From Phenylobacterium sp. (lineage in GTDB: Bacteria > Pseudomonadota > Alphaproteobacteria > Caulobacterales > Caulobacteraceae), in the NCBI GenBank assembly GCA_004799545.1, contig SSMU01000023.1, positions 372,001 to 436,000 on the forward strand: a stretch of 64,000 bases of DNA, written 5' to 3'. The notes below the pieces were generated by a model, which made no database searches, was not told where the DNA came from, and was given only the letters and a program-made list of their open reading frames with translations. The translations under genes and the position numbers were made by a program. The number at the start of each line of letters is the position of its first letter. Position 1 is the stretch's first letter. This document shows, in pieces, positions 15,883-22,847 of the stretch.

Positions 15883-17508
15883 TTGCGCAAGCTGACGATC
15901 GCCGGCCTCGCCGTCTCGACAGCCCTCGCGGTTGCGGCCTGCCAGGGCAAGTCGCCACGGCCCACCTGCCCCGTGGGCCAGACCTGCCTGGAGGTCGGGC
16001 TCGACGTGGAGCCCGCCACCCTCGACCCGCACCGCGCCAACCTGGTCAGCGAGAGCTGGGTGATCGGCGACCTGATGACCGGCCTGACCACCGACGGCCC
16101 CGACGGCGCGCCGGTCCCGGGCGGCGCCAGCGCCTGGGAAACCAGTCCCGACGGCCTAACCTGGACCTTCCACCTGCGCCGCGACGCCCGATGGTCGGAC
16201 GGGCAGGCGGTCACCGCCGACGACTATGTGTTCGGGCTGCAGCACGTGCTCGATCCGAAGATCGCCTCGATCTACGCCTACCTCGCCTACGTCATCAAAG
16301 GCGCGAAGCCGATCAGCGAGGGCAGGGCGCCGGCCGCGAGCCTCGGCGCCAGGGCGCTGGGTCCCTACACCCTGCAGCTGACGCTGGAGCATCCCGCGCC
16401 CTACCTGCCGGAACTGACCAAGCACCAGAGCTTCTATCCGGCCCCGCGGCATGTGGTGGAAAAGTACGGCGACGGCTGGGTGGCGCCCGGACGCTACGTC
16501 TCCAACGGGCCCTACAAGCTGGTCTCCTGGCGGCTCGGCGACCACATCGCCCTGGCCAAGAACCCGGACTTCTATGACGCGGCCCACGTCTGCATCGACC
16601 GGGTCGACTATTTCGCGACCCCGGACGCGATCTCCGCCGAGCGGCGTGTCCAGCGCGGCGAGCTCGACATCACCAACAGCTTCCAGTCGAACCGCATCGA
16701 TCGGCTGCGCAAGGTCATGCCGGCCTATCTGCACACCCACACCGAGCTGGCGACCGCCTACCTGTCGTTCAACACCCGCGACGTGGCGCCGCTGAAGGAC
16801 GTCCGCGTCCGCCGGGCGCTGTCGGAGGCGATCGACCGGGACTTCCTGACCGCCAAGCTGACCCGCGCCGGACAGGTCCCGGCCTACGCCTTCGTGCCGC
16901 CGGGCACGGCCGATTATCCGTCAGGCGCGAGGACCCCGTGGGCCGCGGAAGCCTTCGTCCAGCGGCAGGTCGAGGCCCGCGCCCTGCTGGCCCAGGCGGG
17001 CTACACGGCCGGCCATCCCCTGAGGCTGGAGATCAAGACCACCACCAACAGCGAGAGCCTACTCCTGGTGCAGGCCATCCAGGCCGACTGGCGGGCCATC
17101 GGGGTCGAGGCGAGCCTGGTGCAGAACGACGGGCCGGTGGCCTTCGCCGCCTACGCCAACCGCGACTACCAGGTGGGCTTCATGTCGTGGATCGCCGACT
17201 TCAACGACCCGATGACCTTCCTGGGCGTGCTGAAGTCCGACACCGGGGCGCAGAACTACGGCGACTACAAGAACCCGGCCTACGACGCCCTGCTGGCGGC
17301 GGCGGACAACCAGCCCGACGCGACCCGGCGCGGCCAGATCCTGGCGCGCGCCGAACAGCTGATGCTGGACGACGAGGCGATGGCGACCGTCTATTTCAAC
17401 GTCGCCCGGGCGCTGGTGAACCCCCGGGTCACCGGGTGGGTGGACAATCCCGAGAACTTCCACCGCACCCGCTGGCTGTGCGTCCGGAAATCGCCGTCAG
17501 TTCAGTAG
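15883..17508 (+). CDS. ABC-type peptide-binding lipoprotein (solute-binding family 5)
   Basis: 541 residues from a TTG start behind GGGGG. The signal ends in a lipobox, AVAAC, with the lipid-modified Cys at about residue 20. SBP_bac_5 features include LDVEPATLDPHRANLVSESWVIGDLMTGL (about 44-72), WTFHLRRDARWSDGQAVTADDYVFGL (about 95-120) and FNTRDVAPLKDVRVRRALSEAIDRD (about 298-322), as in OppA/MppA oligopeptide-binding proteins. It would bind peptides at the periplasmic face of the inner membrane. No opp/dpp permease or ATPase gene is adjacent, so it is an orphan that must share a transporter encoded elsewhere or act as a sensor. Confidence 0.9.
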   Translation: MRKLTIAGLAVSTALAVAACQGKSPRPTCPVGQTCLEVGLDVEPATLDPHRANLVSESWVIGDLMTGLTTDGPDGAPVPGGASAWETSPDGLTWTFHLRRDARWSDGQAVTADDYVFGLQHVLDPKIASIYAYLAYVIKGAKPISEGRAPAASLGARALGPYTLQLTLEHPAPYLPELTKHQSFYPAPRHVVEKYGDGWVAPGRYVSNGPYKLVSWRLGDHIALAKNPDFYDAAHVCIDRVDYFATPDAISAERRVQRGELDITNSFQSNRIDRLRKVMPAYLHTHTELATAYLSFNTRDVAPLKDVRVRRALSEAIDRDFLTAKLTRAGQVPAYAFVPPGTADYPSGARTPWAAEAFVQRQVEARALLAQAGYTAGHPLRLEIKTTTNSESLLLVQAIQADWRAIGVEASLVQNDGPVAFAAYANRDYQVGFMSWIADFNDPMTFLGVLKSDTGAQNYGDYKNPAYDALLAAADNQPDATRRGQILARAEQLMLDDEAMATVYFNVARALVNPRVTGWVDNPENFHRTRWLCVRKSPSVQ

Positions 17509-17801
17509 GTGCGCCACTCGTAGTGGCAGTCCTTGCCGTTGTGCTTGGCGATCTGGTGGCCGGCGACGGCGCCGACCCCCGCGCCCACGATGGCCCCGCC
17601 CGCATTGTGCGAGACGGCGTTGCCCAGCAGGCCACCGGCGACGGCGCCCACGACGGTGCCCGTGTTGCGGGCGTTGCGGCCGGCGCTGTGGCAGACCTGC
17701 ACTCTGTGACGGTGTGGCGCGGCCTGGGCGATCATCGGGGCGGCGGCCACGGTCACGGCGGCCAGCGACAGGGTCGCGAAGGCGATCAACTCATTGCGCA
17801 A
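17502..17801 (-). CDS. Glycine-zipper outer-membrane-type protein
   Basis: 99 residues from a TTG at 17801 with AGGAGA upstream; the frame extends to 17852 but lacks a ribosome site there. A signal peptide (LRNELIAFATLSLAAVTVAAAPMIAQA) is followed by a glycine-zipper 2TM segment, GTVVGAVAGGLLGNAVSHNAGGAIVGAGVGAVAGHQIAK (about 52-90), and a C-terminal CHYEWRTY. This is typical of 17-kDa-antigen/RcnB-like envelope proteins. Its last seven bases overlap the end of the convergent peptide-binding gene. Function is structural or stress-related by analogy only. Confidence 0.8.
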   Translation of the reverse strand: MRNELIAFATLSLAAVTVAAAPMIAQAAPHRHRVQVCHSAGRNARNTGTVVGAVAGGLLGNAVSHNAGGAIVGAGVGAVAGHQIAKHNGKDCHYEWRTY

Positions 17802-17864
17802 AGGTAGTCTCCTTGGTGTTCGGCGACACGCGTCACAGGGTTTAACCCCCACCCACGCTCAAGG

Positions 17865-17930
17865 TTTCCATTGACCTGCGGTCGGGCGGAGGAACTGAAC
17901 CGGCTCCCGGCGGCTTTCCAATTGACCTGC
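17865..17930 (+). promoter_or_regulatory. Direct repeat upstream of the GlsB-like gene
   Basis: TTTCCATTGACCTGC (17865-17879) recurs as TTTCCAATTGACCTGC (17915-17930), one base longer, 50 bp apart. Each copy contains TTGACC, a good -35 hexamer, but no convincing -10 follows either. The pair could be a duplicated promoter or a binding site. The GGAAC at 17891-17895 between them is only a partial stress-sigma match. Confidence 0.35.
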
Positions 17931-17966
17931 CGACGCAAAACCGTGTCGGCGACTTGGAGACACGCC

Positions 17967-18224
17967 ATGTCTGTTCTTGCCTGGATCGTCCTGGGCCTGA
18001 TCGCCGGCTTCGTCGCCAGCAAGCTCGTGAACCGGACCGGCGGCAGCCTGCTGCTCGACCTCGTCCTGGGCGTCGTCGGCGCGTTTGTCGGTGGCTTCCT
18101 GTTCACGCGCTTCGGCGCCGCCGGGGTCACCGGCCTGAACATCTATTCGATCCTCGTCGCCATCGTGGGCGCCGTGGTCGTGCTGTTCGTCTACCACGCC
18201 CTCGTCGGCCGCCGCGCCCTCTAG
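17967..18224 (+). CDS. GlsB/YeaQ/YmgE family stress-response membrane protein
   Basis: 85 residues, starting MSVLAWIVLGLIAGFVASKLV, with three hydrophobic helices separated by short glycine turns (GGSLLLDLVLGVVGAFVGG, LNIYSILVAIVGAVVVLFVYHAL). This matches the transglycosylase-associated/GlsB-YeaQ-YmgE family of small inner-membrane proteins induced under stress. GGAGA precedes the ATG. A rho-independent terminator follows the stop by 28 bp, so the gene is probably monocistronic. The molecular activity of the family is unknown. Confidence 0.9.
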   Translation: MSVLAWIVLGLIAGFVASKLVNRTGGSLLLDLVLGVVGAFVGGFLFTRFGAAGVTGLNIYSILVAIVGAVVVLFVYHALVGRRAL

Positions 18225-18252
18225 CGGCCAGCAGTCCGAGAGTTCGGAAGGT

Positions 18253-18277
18253 CCCGCCGGCGACGGCGGGGCTTTTT
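18253..18277 (+). terminator. Rho-independent terminator after the GlsB-like gene
   Basis: CCCGCCG, loop GCGA, CGGCGGG, then GC and five T's. It is the only classical hairpin plus T-run I find in the window. It also separates this gene from the convergent M23 peptidase, whose stop is 10 bp further on. Confidence 0.85.
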
Positions 18278-18286
18278 GATTGGGGG

Positions 18287-19051
18287 CTAGTTCATCCCCG
18301 TCATCACGCCGCCGTCCGGCCCCCTGGCCAGGATCATGGTCTGGGCGTCGATCCGCTGGCCGTCCTCGGCGATCTCCAGGTGCACGTGGTTGGTGATGCC
18401 GGGATAGCGCCGCTGCAGGCTGAGCGCCGCCCCGATGGGATGGCCGACCTGCACGCTCTCGCCCACCTGCACCGACGGGTCGACGTAGAGGGCCCGCGCG
18501 GTCAGGCGCAGGGCCGGATTCTCGATCTCCACGTAGCGTAGCTTGCTGTCGCCGGGATAGGCGTAGCCGATCTTCGAGACGTAGCCGGAGATCGGCGCCA
18601 CCACCGTCTGGCCGGGTTGATCGTCGTAGTCGACGCCCTCATGCGGGCGGGCCCCGCCGTCGCGGCTGGCGTGGAAAAAGCCGTCGCCATAGGCGTCGTG
18701 GCTGCGCGGCGGGCCGCCGGTGGGGTTGGCGAAATCCGGCGCGCCGTCGCCGTCGAGGTCGCGGCCCTGCCACGCAGGCTCAGCCGCCACGGGCGTATCC
18801 GCCTGCGCCTGCGCCGGCGCGTCGATCAGTTGCACGACCGCAGGCTGCGCCGGCGGCGGGATGAGCGCGCCGGACCGCGCCGCGGCTTCCGCCGCGCCAA
18901 GTGATCCGACGGCCAGGGCCAAGCCAAGCGCAAGCATGGGCGCGCCACCCACGGACCGCAGGCTCTGCGTCAGGCGATGGACGAACTTGGTTTCGGGGAA
19001 GATGTTCGGCTGCATGCCGACTACATGGAGCAGGACTGCGTCTCTACTCAT
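18287..19051 (-). CDS. M23 family metallopeptidase (LytM/peptidoglycan endopeptidase type)
   Basis: 254 residues. The LytM zinc site is readable: RPHEGVDYDDQPG (His-x3-Asp, about residues 136-148) and NHVHLEI (His-x-His, about 221-227). A hydrophobic segment at about 38-57 (PMLALGLALAVGSLGAAEAAA) acts as signal or anchor; a second ATG 36 bases in gives a shorter N-terminus and cannot be excluded. A preceding DLDGDGAPDFANP stretch looks like a calcium-binding loop. The expected role is cleavage of peptidoglycan cross-bridges in the periplasm. Both zinc motifs are present, so it should be active. Confidence 0.88.
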   Translation of the reverse strand: MSRDAVLLHVVGMQPNIFPETKFVHRLTQSLRSVGGAPMLALGLALAVGSLGAAEAAARSGALIPPPAQPAVVQLIDAPAQAQADTPVAAEPAWQGRDLDGDGAPDFANPTGGPPRSHDAYGDGFFHASRDGGARPHEGVDYDDQPGQTVVAPISGYVSKIGYAYPGDSKLRYVEIENPALRLTARALYVDPSVQVGESVQVGHPIGAALSLQRRYPGITNHVHLEIAEDGQRIDAQTMILARGPDGGVMTGMN

Positions 19052-19207
19052 GTGTCATCTCGCCGCGATGCGGTAACTAGTTTGGGAGATGGCCACGCTT
19101 GCTCGGTGGCTTCGAATTATAGTTGGCGAAACTGTGGCGCACGGACCCCTCGACGCTCACAACTTCGTCGGGCAATCTGGCGCCCGGCCACCTGAAGGAG
19201 CCTGGCG

Positions 19208-19927
19208 ATGGGAAGCCTCAAGACGACAGCGCAAGGCGCGGTCCTGGCGATCGCTGCGTTCGGGGCGACGGCCGCCGTCGCCGACCCGGTGTCCGGCCCG
19301 CCCACGGCCGGCAACACCACCTGGGCCGCCGCCCCCAGCTACGCCGACGTGCTCGCGGCCTATCCGGCCAAGGCGCGTATCGCCCGGCGGGCCGGCCAGG
19401 CGGTGATCTTCTGCGATTTCTCCGGCGGCGGCCGGCTGTCCCATTGCGTCCCGATGAGCGAGACGCCGCTCGGCGAAGGGTTCGCCGACGCCGCCCACAA
19501 ACTCGCCGACGACTTCCGCGCCGATGTCAGCACGCCCGAGGCCCGCCTGAAGACGCTGGACGGCGGCGTCAGCCTGGCGATCGCCTTCGATCCCGCGATG
19601 CTCGACCAGGCCCGCCCGGTGCTCGGCACGCCGAAATGGACGGACCTGCCCTCCGCGGCCGACGTCGACGCCGCCTTCGCGGGGACGCCGAAGAACGTCG
19701 GCGCGGTCCATGTGGTGCTCGATTGCAAGGTGCGGCAGGGCGGCGCGATGGGCGGCTGCGGCGTGGAGTCGGAACAGCCGGCTGGCCAGGGCTTCGGCCA
19801 GGCGGCCCTGGCGCTCGCCGCCAAGGCCCGCGTCAGCACCTGGACCGATCAGGGCCTGCCGGTGGTCGGCGGCGAGGTCCGCATCCCGATCCGCTTCGAG
19901 ACCGGCGACCCGGCGGCCAAGCCCTGA
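19208..19927 (+). CDS. Secreted protein with two TonB-C-like two-cysteine modules
   Basis: 239 residues with an AAGGAG ribosome site and a signal peptide (MGSLKTTAQGAVLAIAAFGATAAVA). The mature part has two modules, each with a paired cysteine: FCDFSGGGRLSHC (about 75-87) and LDCKVRQGGAMGGC (about 174-187). After each comes a (S)E-x-P-x-G-x-GF-x-x-AA pattern (ETPLGEGFADAA, EQPAGQGFGQAA). This pattern is like the C-terminal domain of TonB-type energy transducers, but the N-terminal membrane anchor and proline-rich spacer are missing. The protein is probably periplasmic. It is paralogous to the second half of the next gene. Function unknown. Confidence 0.8.
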   Translation: MGSLKTTAQGAVLAIAAFGATAAVADPVSGPPTAGNTTWAAAPSYADVLAAYPAKARIARRAGQAVIFCDFSGGGRLSHCVPMSETPLGEGFADAAHKLADDFRADVSTPEARLKTLDGGVSLAIAFDPAMLDQARPVLGTPKWTDLPSAADVDAAFAGTPKNVGAVHVVLDCKVRQGGAMGGCGVESEQPAGQGFGQAALALAAKARVSTWTDQGLPVVGGEVRIPIRFETGDPAAKP

Positions 19928-19937
19928 GGCCGGTGGA

Positions 19938-21281
19938 ATGCAGCGCGATGGGGGCGTGAGCTTGGTACGCATGGCATTAGGGAGCTTCGCCGCGGCGGCG
20001 GCGGGAGCCGTGATGGGGTTCGCGGCGAGCTCGGCCCTGGCCGCAGACACTGTGGCCCACACCACGGCGGGACCGTCGGATGAAGCCTGGATGAAGGCGT
20101 GGCCGGCCAAGGCCAAGGCGGACGGCCTCGGCGGCCGGGCCGCGATGCGATGCAAGGCCAGCGCGGCAGGCGTCGTCTCGGACTGCGTCGTCATCCACGA
20201 ATATCCCTCGGCGGCGGGCTTCGGCCAGGCGCTGCTGCCGCTGGCCCCGGACTTCCGGGTCGCGCCGGCGACCCACGATGGCAAGCCCGTGGACTCCGAA
20301 GTCGTGTTGATCGGCGACTGGTTCGTCTTCGACAAGGCGGCGGACTGGCTGCGCAAGCCGACCGCCCAGGACCTTCTGGCCGTCTTTCCACGTGAGGCCT
20401 ACGCCAAGGGGCGCAGCGGCGCGGCCACCATCGAGTGCGTGGTCGGCCTGCAAGGCGCTCTGTTCGACTGCTTCGTGGTCTCCGAAGAGCACCCTGAGGA
20501 TCATTTCGGCGCCGCGGCCCTGGCCCTGACACCGCAGTTCCTGATGCGCCCGGCGAGCCGCGGCGGCAAGCCGGTGCTCTCGCTGGTGCGCATCCCGGTT
20601 GCCTTCAAGTCCATGGGCCCGGTGCAGTTGGACCCGGACGCCCGCCAGGCCGTGTCGCCGGCCAGGGTCTGGGACGCGGCGCCCAGCTACGCCGACGTCG
20701 TGGCCGCCTATCCCGCGAAGGCGAAGGCGGCGCGAACGGGCGGCCGCGCCACCCTGTTCTGCGACGTCTTCGCCGATGGCCATCTGACCAACTGCACAAC
20801 CGTCACCGAGCAACCCTTCGGCGGAGGTTTCGCTTCCGCTGCGCGCAGGCTCGCCGAGAAGTTCCGCATCGACACCAGCGTGGCGAACCAGAAGGCGCTG
20901 CGCCACACCAACCTGCAGCTGCCCTTCACCTTCGATCCCTCCATGCTGGACGGCAAGGCAGTGGTCGGCCGGCCGCTGTGGGCCGACCTGCCTTCGGACG
21001 ATGACGTCCTGGCCGCGTTCGCGACGGCGCCAAAGAACGTCGGGACGGTCCGGGTCCTGCTGGCCTGTGCGGTTCAGCAGGGCGGCTGGGTCAGCGGTTG
21101 CGCCGTCCAGTCGGAGACCCCGCCCGGCAAGGGCTTCGGCCCAGCGGCGCTCGCCCTGTCCGCCAAGTTCAAGGTCAACACCTGGACCAACGAGGGTCTG
21201 CCGGTGGTGGGCGGCGAGGTGAATATCCCGATCCGCTTCGAGACCGGCGAGCCGGCCGCGGCGGCGCCCGCCAAGCCCTAG
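19938..21281 (+). CDS. Secreted protein with four TonB-C-like two-cysteine modules
   Basis: 447 residues from the ATG at 19938; GTG 19956 and ATG 19971 are alternatives closer to the signal peptide (MALGSFAAAAAGAVMGFAASSALA). Four modules follow, with cysteine pairs MRCKASAAGVVSDC, IECVVGLQGALFDC, LFCDVFADGHLTNC and LACAVQQGGWVSGC. Residues from about 220 to the end repeat the whole architecture of the upstream gene (WAAAPSYADV/WDAAPSYADVV, GLPVVGGEV...IPIRFETG in both), so this gene arose by duplication and fusion. It starts 10 bp after the upstream stop. Its stop overlaps the convergent gene in a CTAG. Likely periplasmic; function unknown. Confidence 0.8.
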   Translation: MQRDGGVSLVRMALGSFAAAAAGAVMGFAASSALAADTVAHTTAGPSDEAWMKAWPAKAKADGLGGRAAMRCKASAAGVVSDCVVIHEYPSAAGFGQALLPLAPDFRVAPATHDGKPVDSEVVLIGDWFVFDKAADWLRKPTAQDLLAVFPREAYAKGRSGAATIECVVGLQGALFDCFVVSEEHPEDHFGAAALALTPQFLMRPASRGGKPVLSLVRIPVAFKSMGPVQLDPDARQAVSPARVWDAAPSYADVVAAYPAKAKAARTGGRATLFCDVFADGHLTNCTTVTEQPFGGGFASAARRLAEKFRIDTSVANQKALRHTNLQLPFTFDPSMLDGKAVVGRPLWADLPSDDDVLAAFATAPKNVGTVRVLLACAVQQGGWVSGCAVQSETPPGKGFGPAALALSAKFKVNTWTNEGLPVVGGEVNIPIRFETGEPAAAAPAKP

Positions 21282-22759
21282 GCGCCCTGCGCGGCCTGGC
21301 CCGCCGAGGCGCCCGCGATGCGCCCGAACACCGCGCCGGCCATCAGGCCCGTGCCGCCGGGATAGTTCTCGTAGAACAGGCCGCCCACCATCTCGCCGGC
21401 GGCGTAGAGGCCGGCTATCGGCGTCAGGTCGACGTCCAGCACCTGGGCGTCGCGGTCGATGCGCAGGCCGCCGAAGGTGAAGGTGACGCCGCAGGTCACC
21501 GCATAGGCCTCGAACGGCGGCTCATCGAGGGTGTTGGCCCAGTTGGACTTGGGGATGGCGAGGCCCTCGGTGTGGCGGTCGTCCTTGATGTTCGGGTCGA
21601 AGGGGATGTCCCTGCGGACGGCGGCGTTGTAGGCGCGCAGGGTCGCGAGCGCCTGGGCGGCGTCGACGTCCTCCAGCTTGGCGGCCAAGTCTTCCAGGGT
21701 GCCGGCGGTGACCTTGGTGACCTGGCGGATGCGGTATTCGTCGCGCAGCAGATGGCGGACCTTGGCGTCGAACACCTGCCAGGCGAACTGCCGCGGCTGC
21801 TTGAGGATCTCGCGGCCATACTTCGCATAGGTGTAGTTGCGGAAGTCGGCGCCCTCGTCGAGGAACCGCTCACCCCTGGCGTTGAGCATGACGCCGAACG
21901 GGTAGGAGTGCTTCTGGAAGCCATCGCCCACCGCGAGGTCGCCGAACTCCGGGGCGTTGCGCTCCCAGGCCACCGCGTGGCAGCCCGACCACTGGCCGGT
22001 CGGCATCGCCCCGATGTCCAGCGCCATCCGCAGGCCGTCGCCGGTGTTGAATCGCGTGCCCCTGACCTTGGCCAGGTCCCAGCCGGGGCCGAGGTAGCGG
22101 GTGCGCCATTCGGTGTTGGCCTGGAAGCCGCCGGCCGCCAGCACCACGGCCCTGGCCGCGATCTCCCGCGTGCGGCCGCCCTGCTTCACGCGCACGCCGC
22201 GGACGCCGGTGTCATCGGCGATCAGCGAGACGGCGCGGGCGCCGCAGAGCACCTCGATCCCCGCCCGCGCGGCGATCTTCGTCCAGGCGTCCACGAGACC
22301 CGGCCCCCCGCCGTGGGCCTCGACCGTCAGCCCGCCCCAGAACTTGAACCGGCCATCCACCCTGAAGGCCTGGCGCCCCCAGATCGGCGCGAAGCGATGG
22401 CCCTGCTCGCGCATCCACAGCATCGTGGCCTTCGATCGGGTGACCAGCAGCTCGCAGAGGTCTGGATCGGTGCGGTACTCAGTGACCCGGCCCATGTCCT
22501 CGAAGAACTGGGCCTCCGTATAGGCGCCGAAGTCGGTGGCCGCGGCCTCCTCGTCGGTGAGGTCGGGCATCAGCCGGCGGAGATCCTCGACCCCGTCGTA
22601 GGCGAAGCGCATGGCGCCGGCGGTGAAGCGGGTGTTGCCGCCGGCGAGCGGCTCGGGCGCGCGTTCCAGCACGGTGACGCTGGCGCCCTGCTGACGCGCC
22701 GCGACCGCCGCCGCGAAGGCCGCGTTGCCCGCTCCTACCACCACCACCACCTCGGCCAT
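21278..22759 (-). CDS. FAD-dependent dehydrogenase, TcuA/fumarate-reductase flavoprotein-like
   Basis: 493 residues from the ATG at 22759 behind GGGAGGG. The N-terminal dinucleotide-binding motif VVVVGAGNAAFAAAVAARQQGASVTVLER (about 4-32) and a second FAD motif near the C-terminus (GLYAAGEMVGGLFYENYPGGTGLMAGAVFGRIAG, about 445-478) define the fumarate reductase/succinate dehydrogenase flavoprotein superfamily. Text such as GGNTRFTAGAMRFAY matches tricarballylate dehydrogenase TcuA. No TcuB electron-transfer partner or TcuC permease is adjacent, so the substrate (tricarballylate, a ketosteroid or another acid) is open. It is cytoplasmic. Confidence 0.85.
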   Translation of the reverse strand: MAEVVVVVGAGNAAFAAAVAARQQGASVTVLERAPEPLAGGNTRFTAGAMRFAYDGVEDLRRLMPDLTDEEAAATDFGAYTEAQFFEDMGRVTEYRTDPDLCELLVTRSKATMLWMREQGHRFAPIWGRQAFRVDGRFKFWGGLTVEAHGGGPGLVDAWTKIAARAGIEVLCGARAVSLIADDTGVRGVRVKQGGRTREIAARAVVLAAGGFQANTEWRTRYLGPGWDLAKVRGTRFNTGDGLRMALDIGAMPTGQWSGCHAVAWERNAPEFGDLAVGDGFQKHSYPFGVMLNARGERFLDEGADFRNYTYAKYGREILKQPRQFAWQVFDAKVRHLLRDEYRIRQVTKVTAGTLEDLAAKLEDVDAAQALATLRAYNAAVRRDIPFDPNIKDDRHTEGLAIPKSNWANTLDEPPFEAYAVTCGVTFTFGGLRIDRDAQVLDVDLTPIAGLYAAGEMVGGLFYENYPGGTGLMAGAVFGRIAGASAGQAAQGA

Positions 22760-22847
22760 GCGCGAGCCCTCCCGATCCAGACGCGCCAGCTTGCACGAAT
22801 GTCGTATATGCGGGCTAGCTTCGCCAAACGGCGCTGGGAGGAGGGCG

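Noticed and set aside
17502..17508. Seven-base convergent overlap of the peptide-binding and glycine-zipper genes as a special junction
   Set aside because: It is a simple tail overlap without a shared palindromic stop, and ordinary for dense genomes.
17891..17916. EcfG promoter for the GlsB-like gene
   Set aside because: GGAAC is present, but at 16-18 bases downstream there is GGCT/GCTT/CTTT rather than CGTT, so the match is too weak to call.
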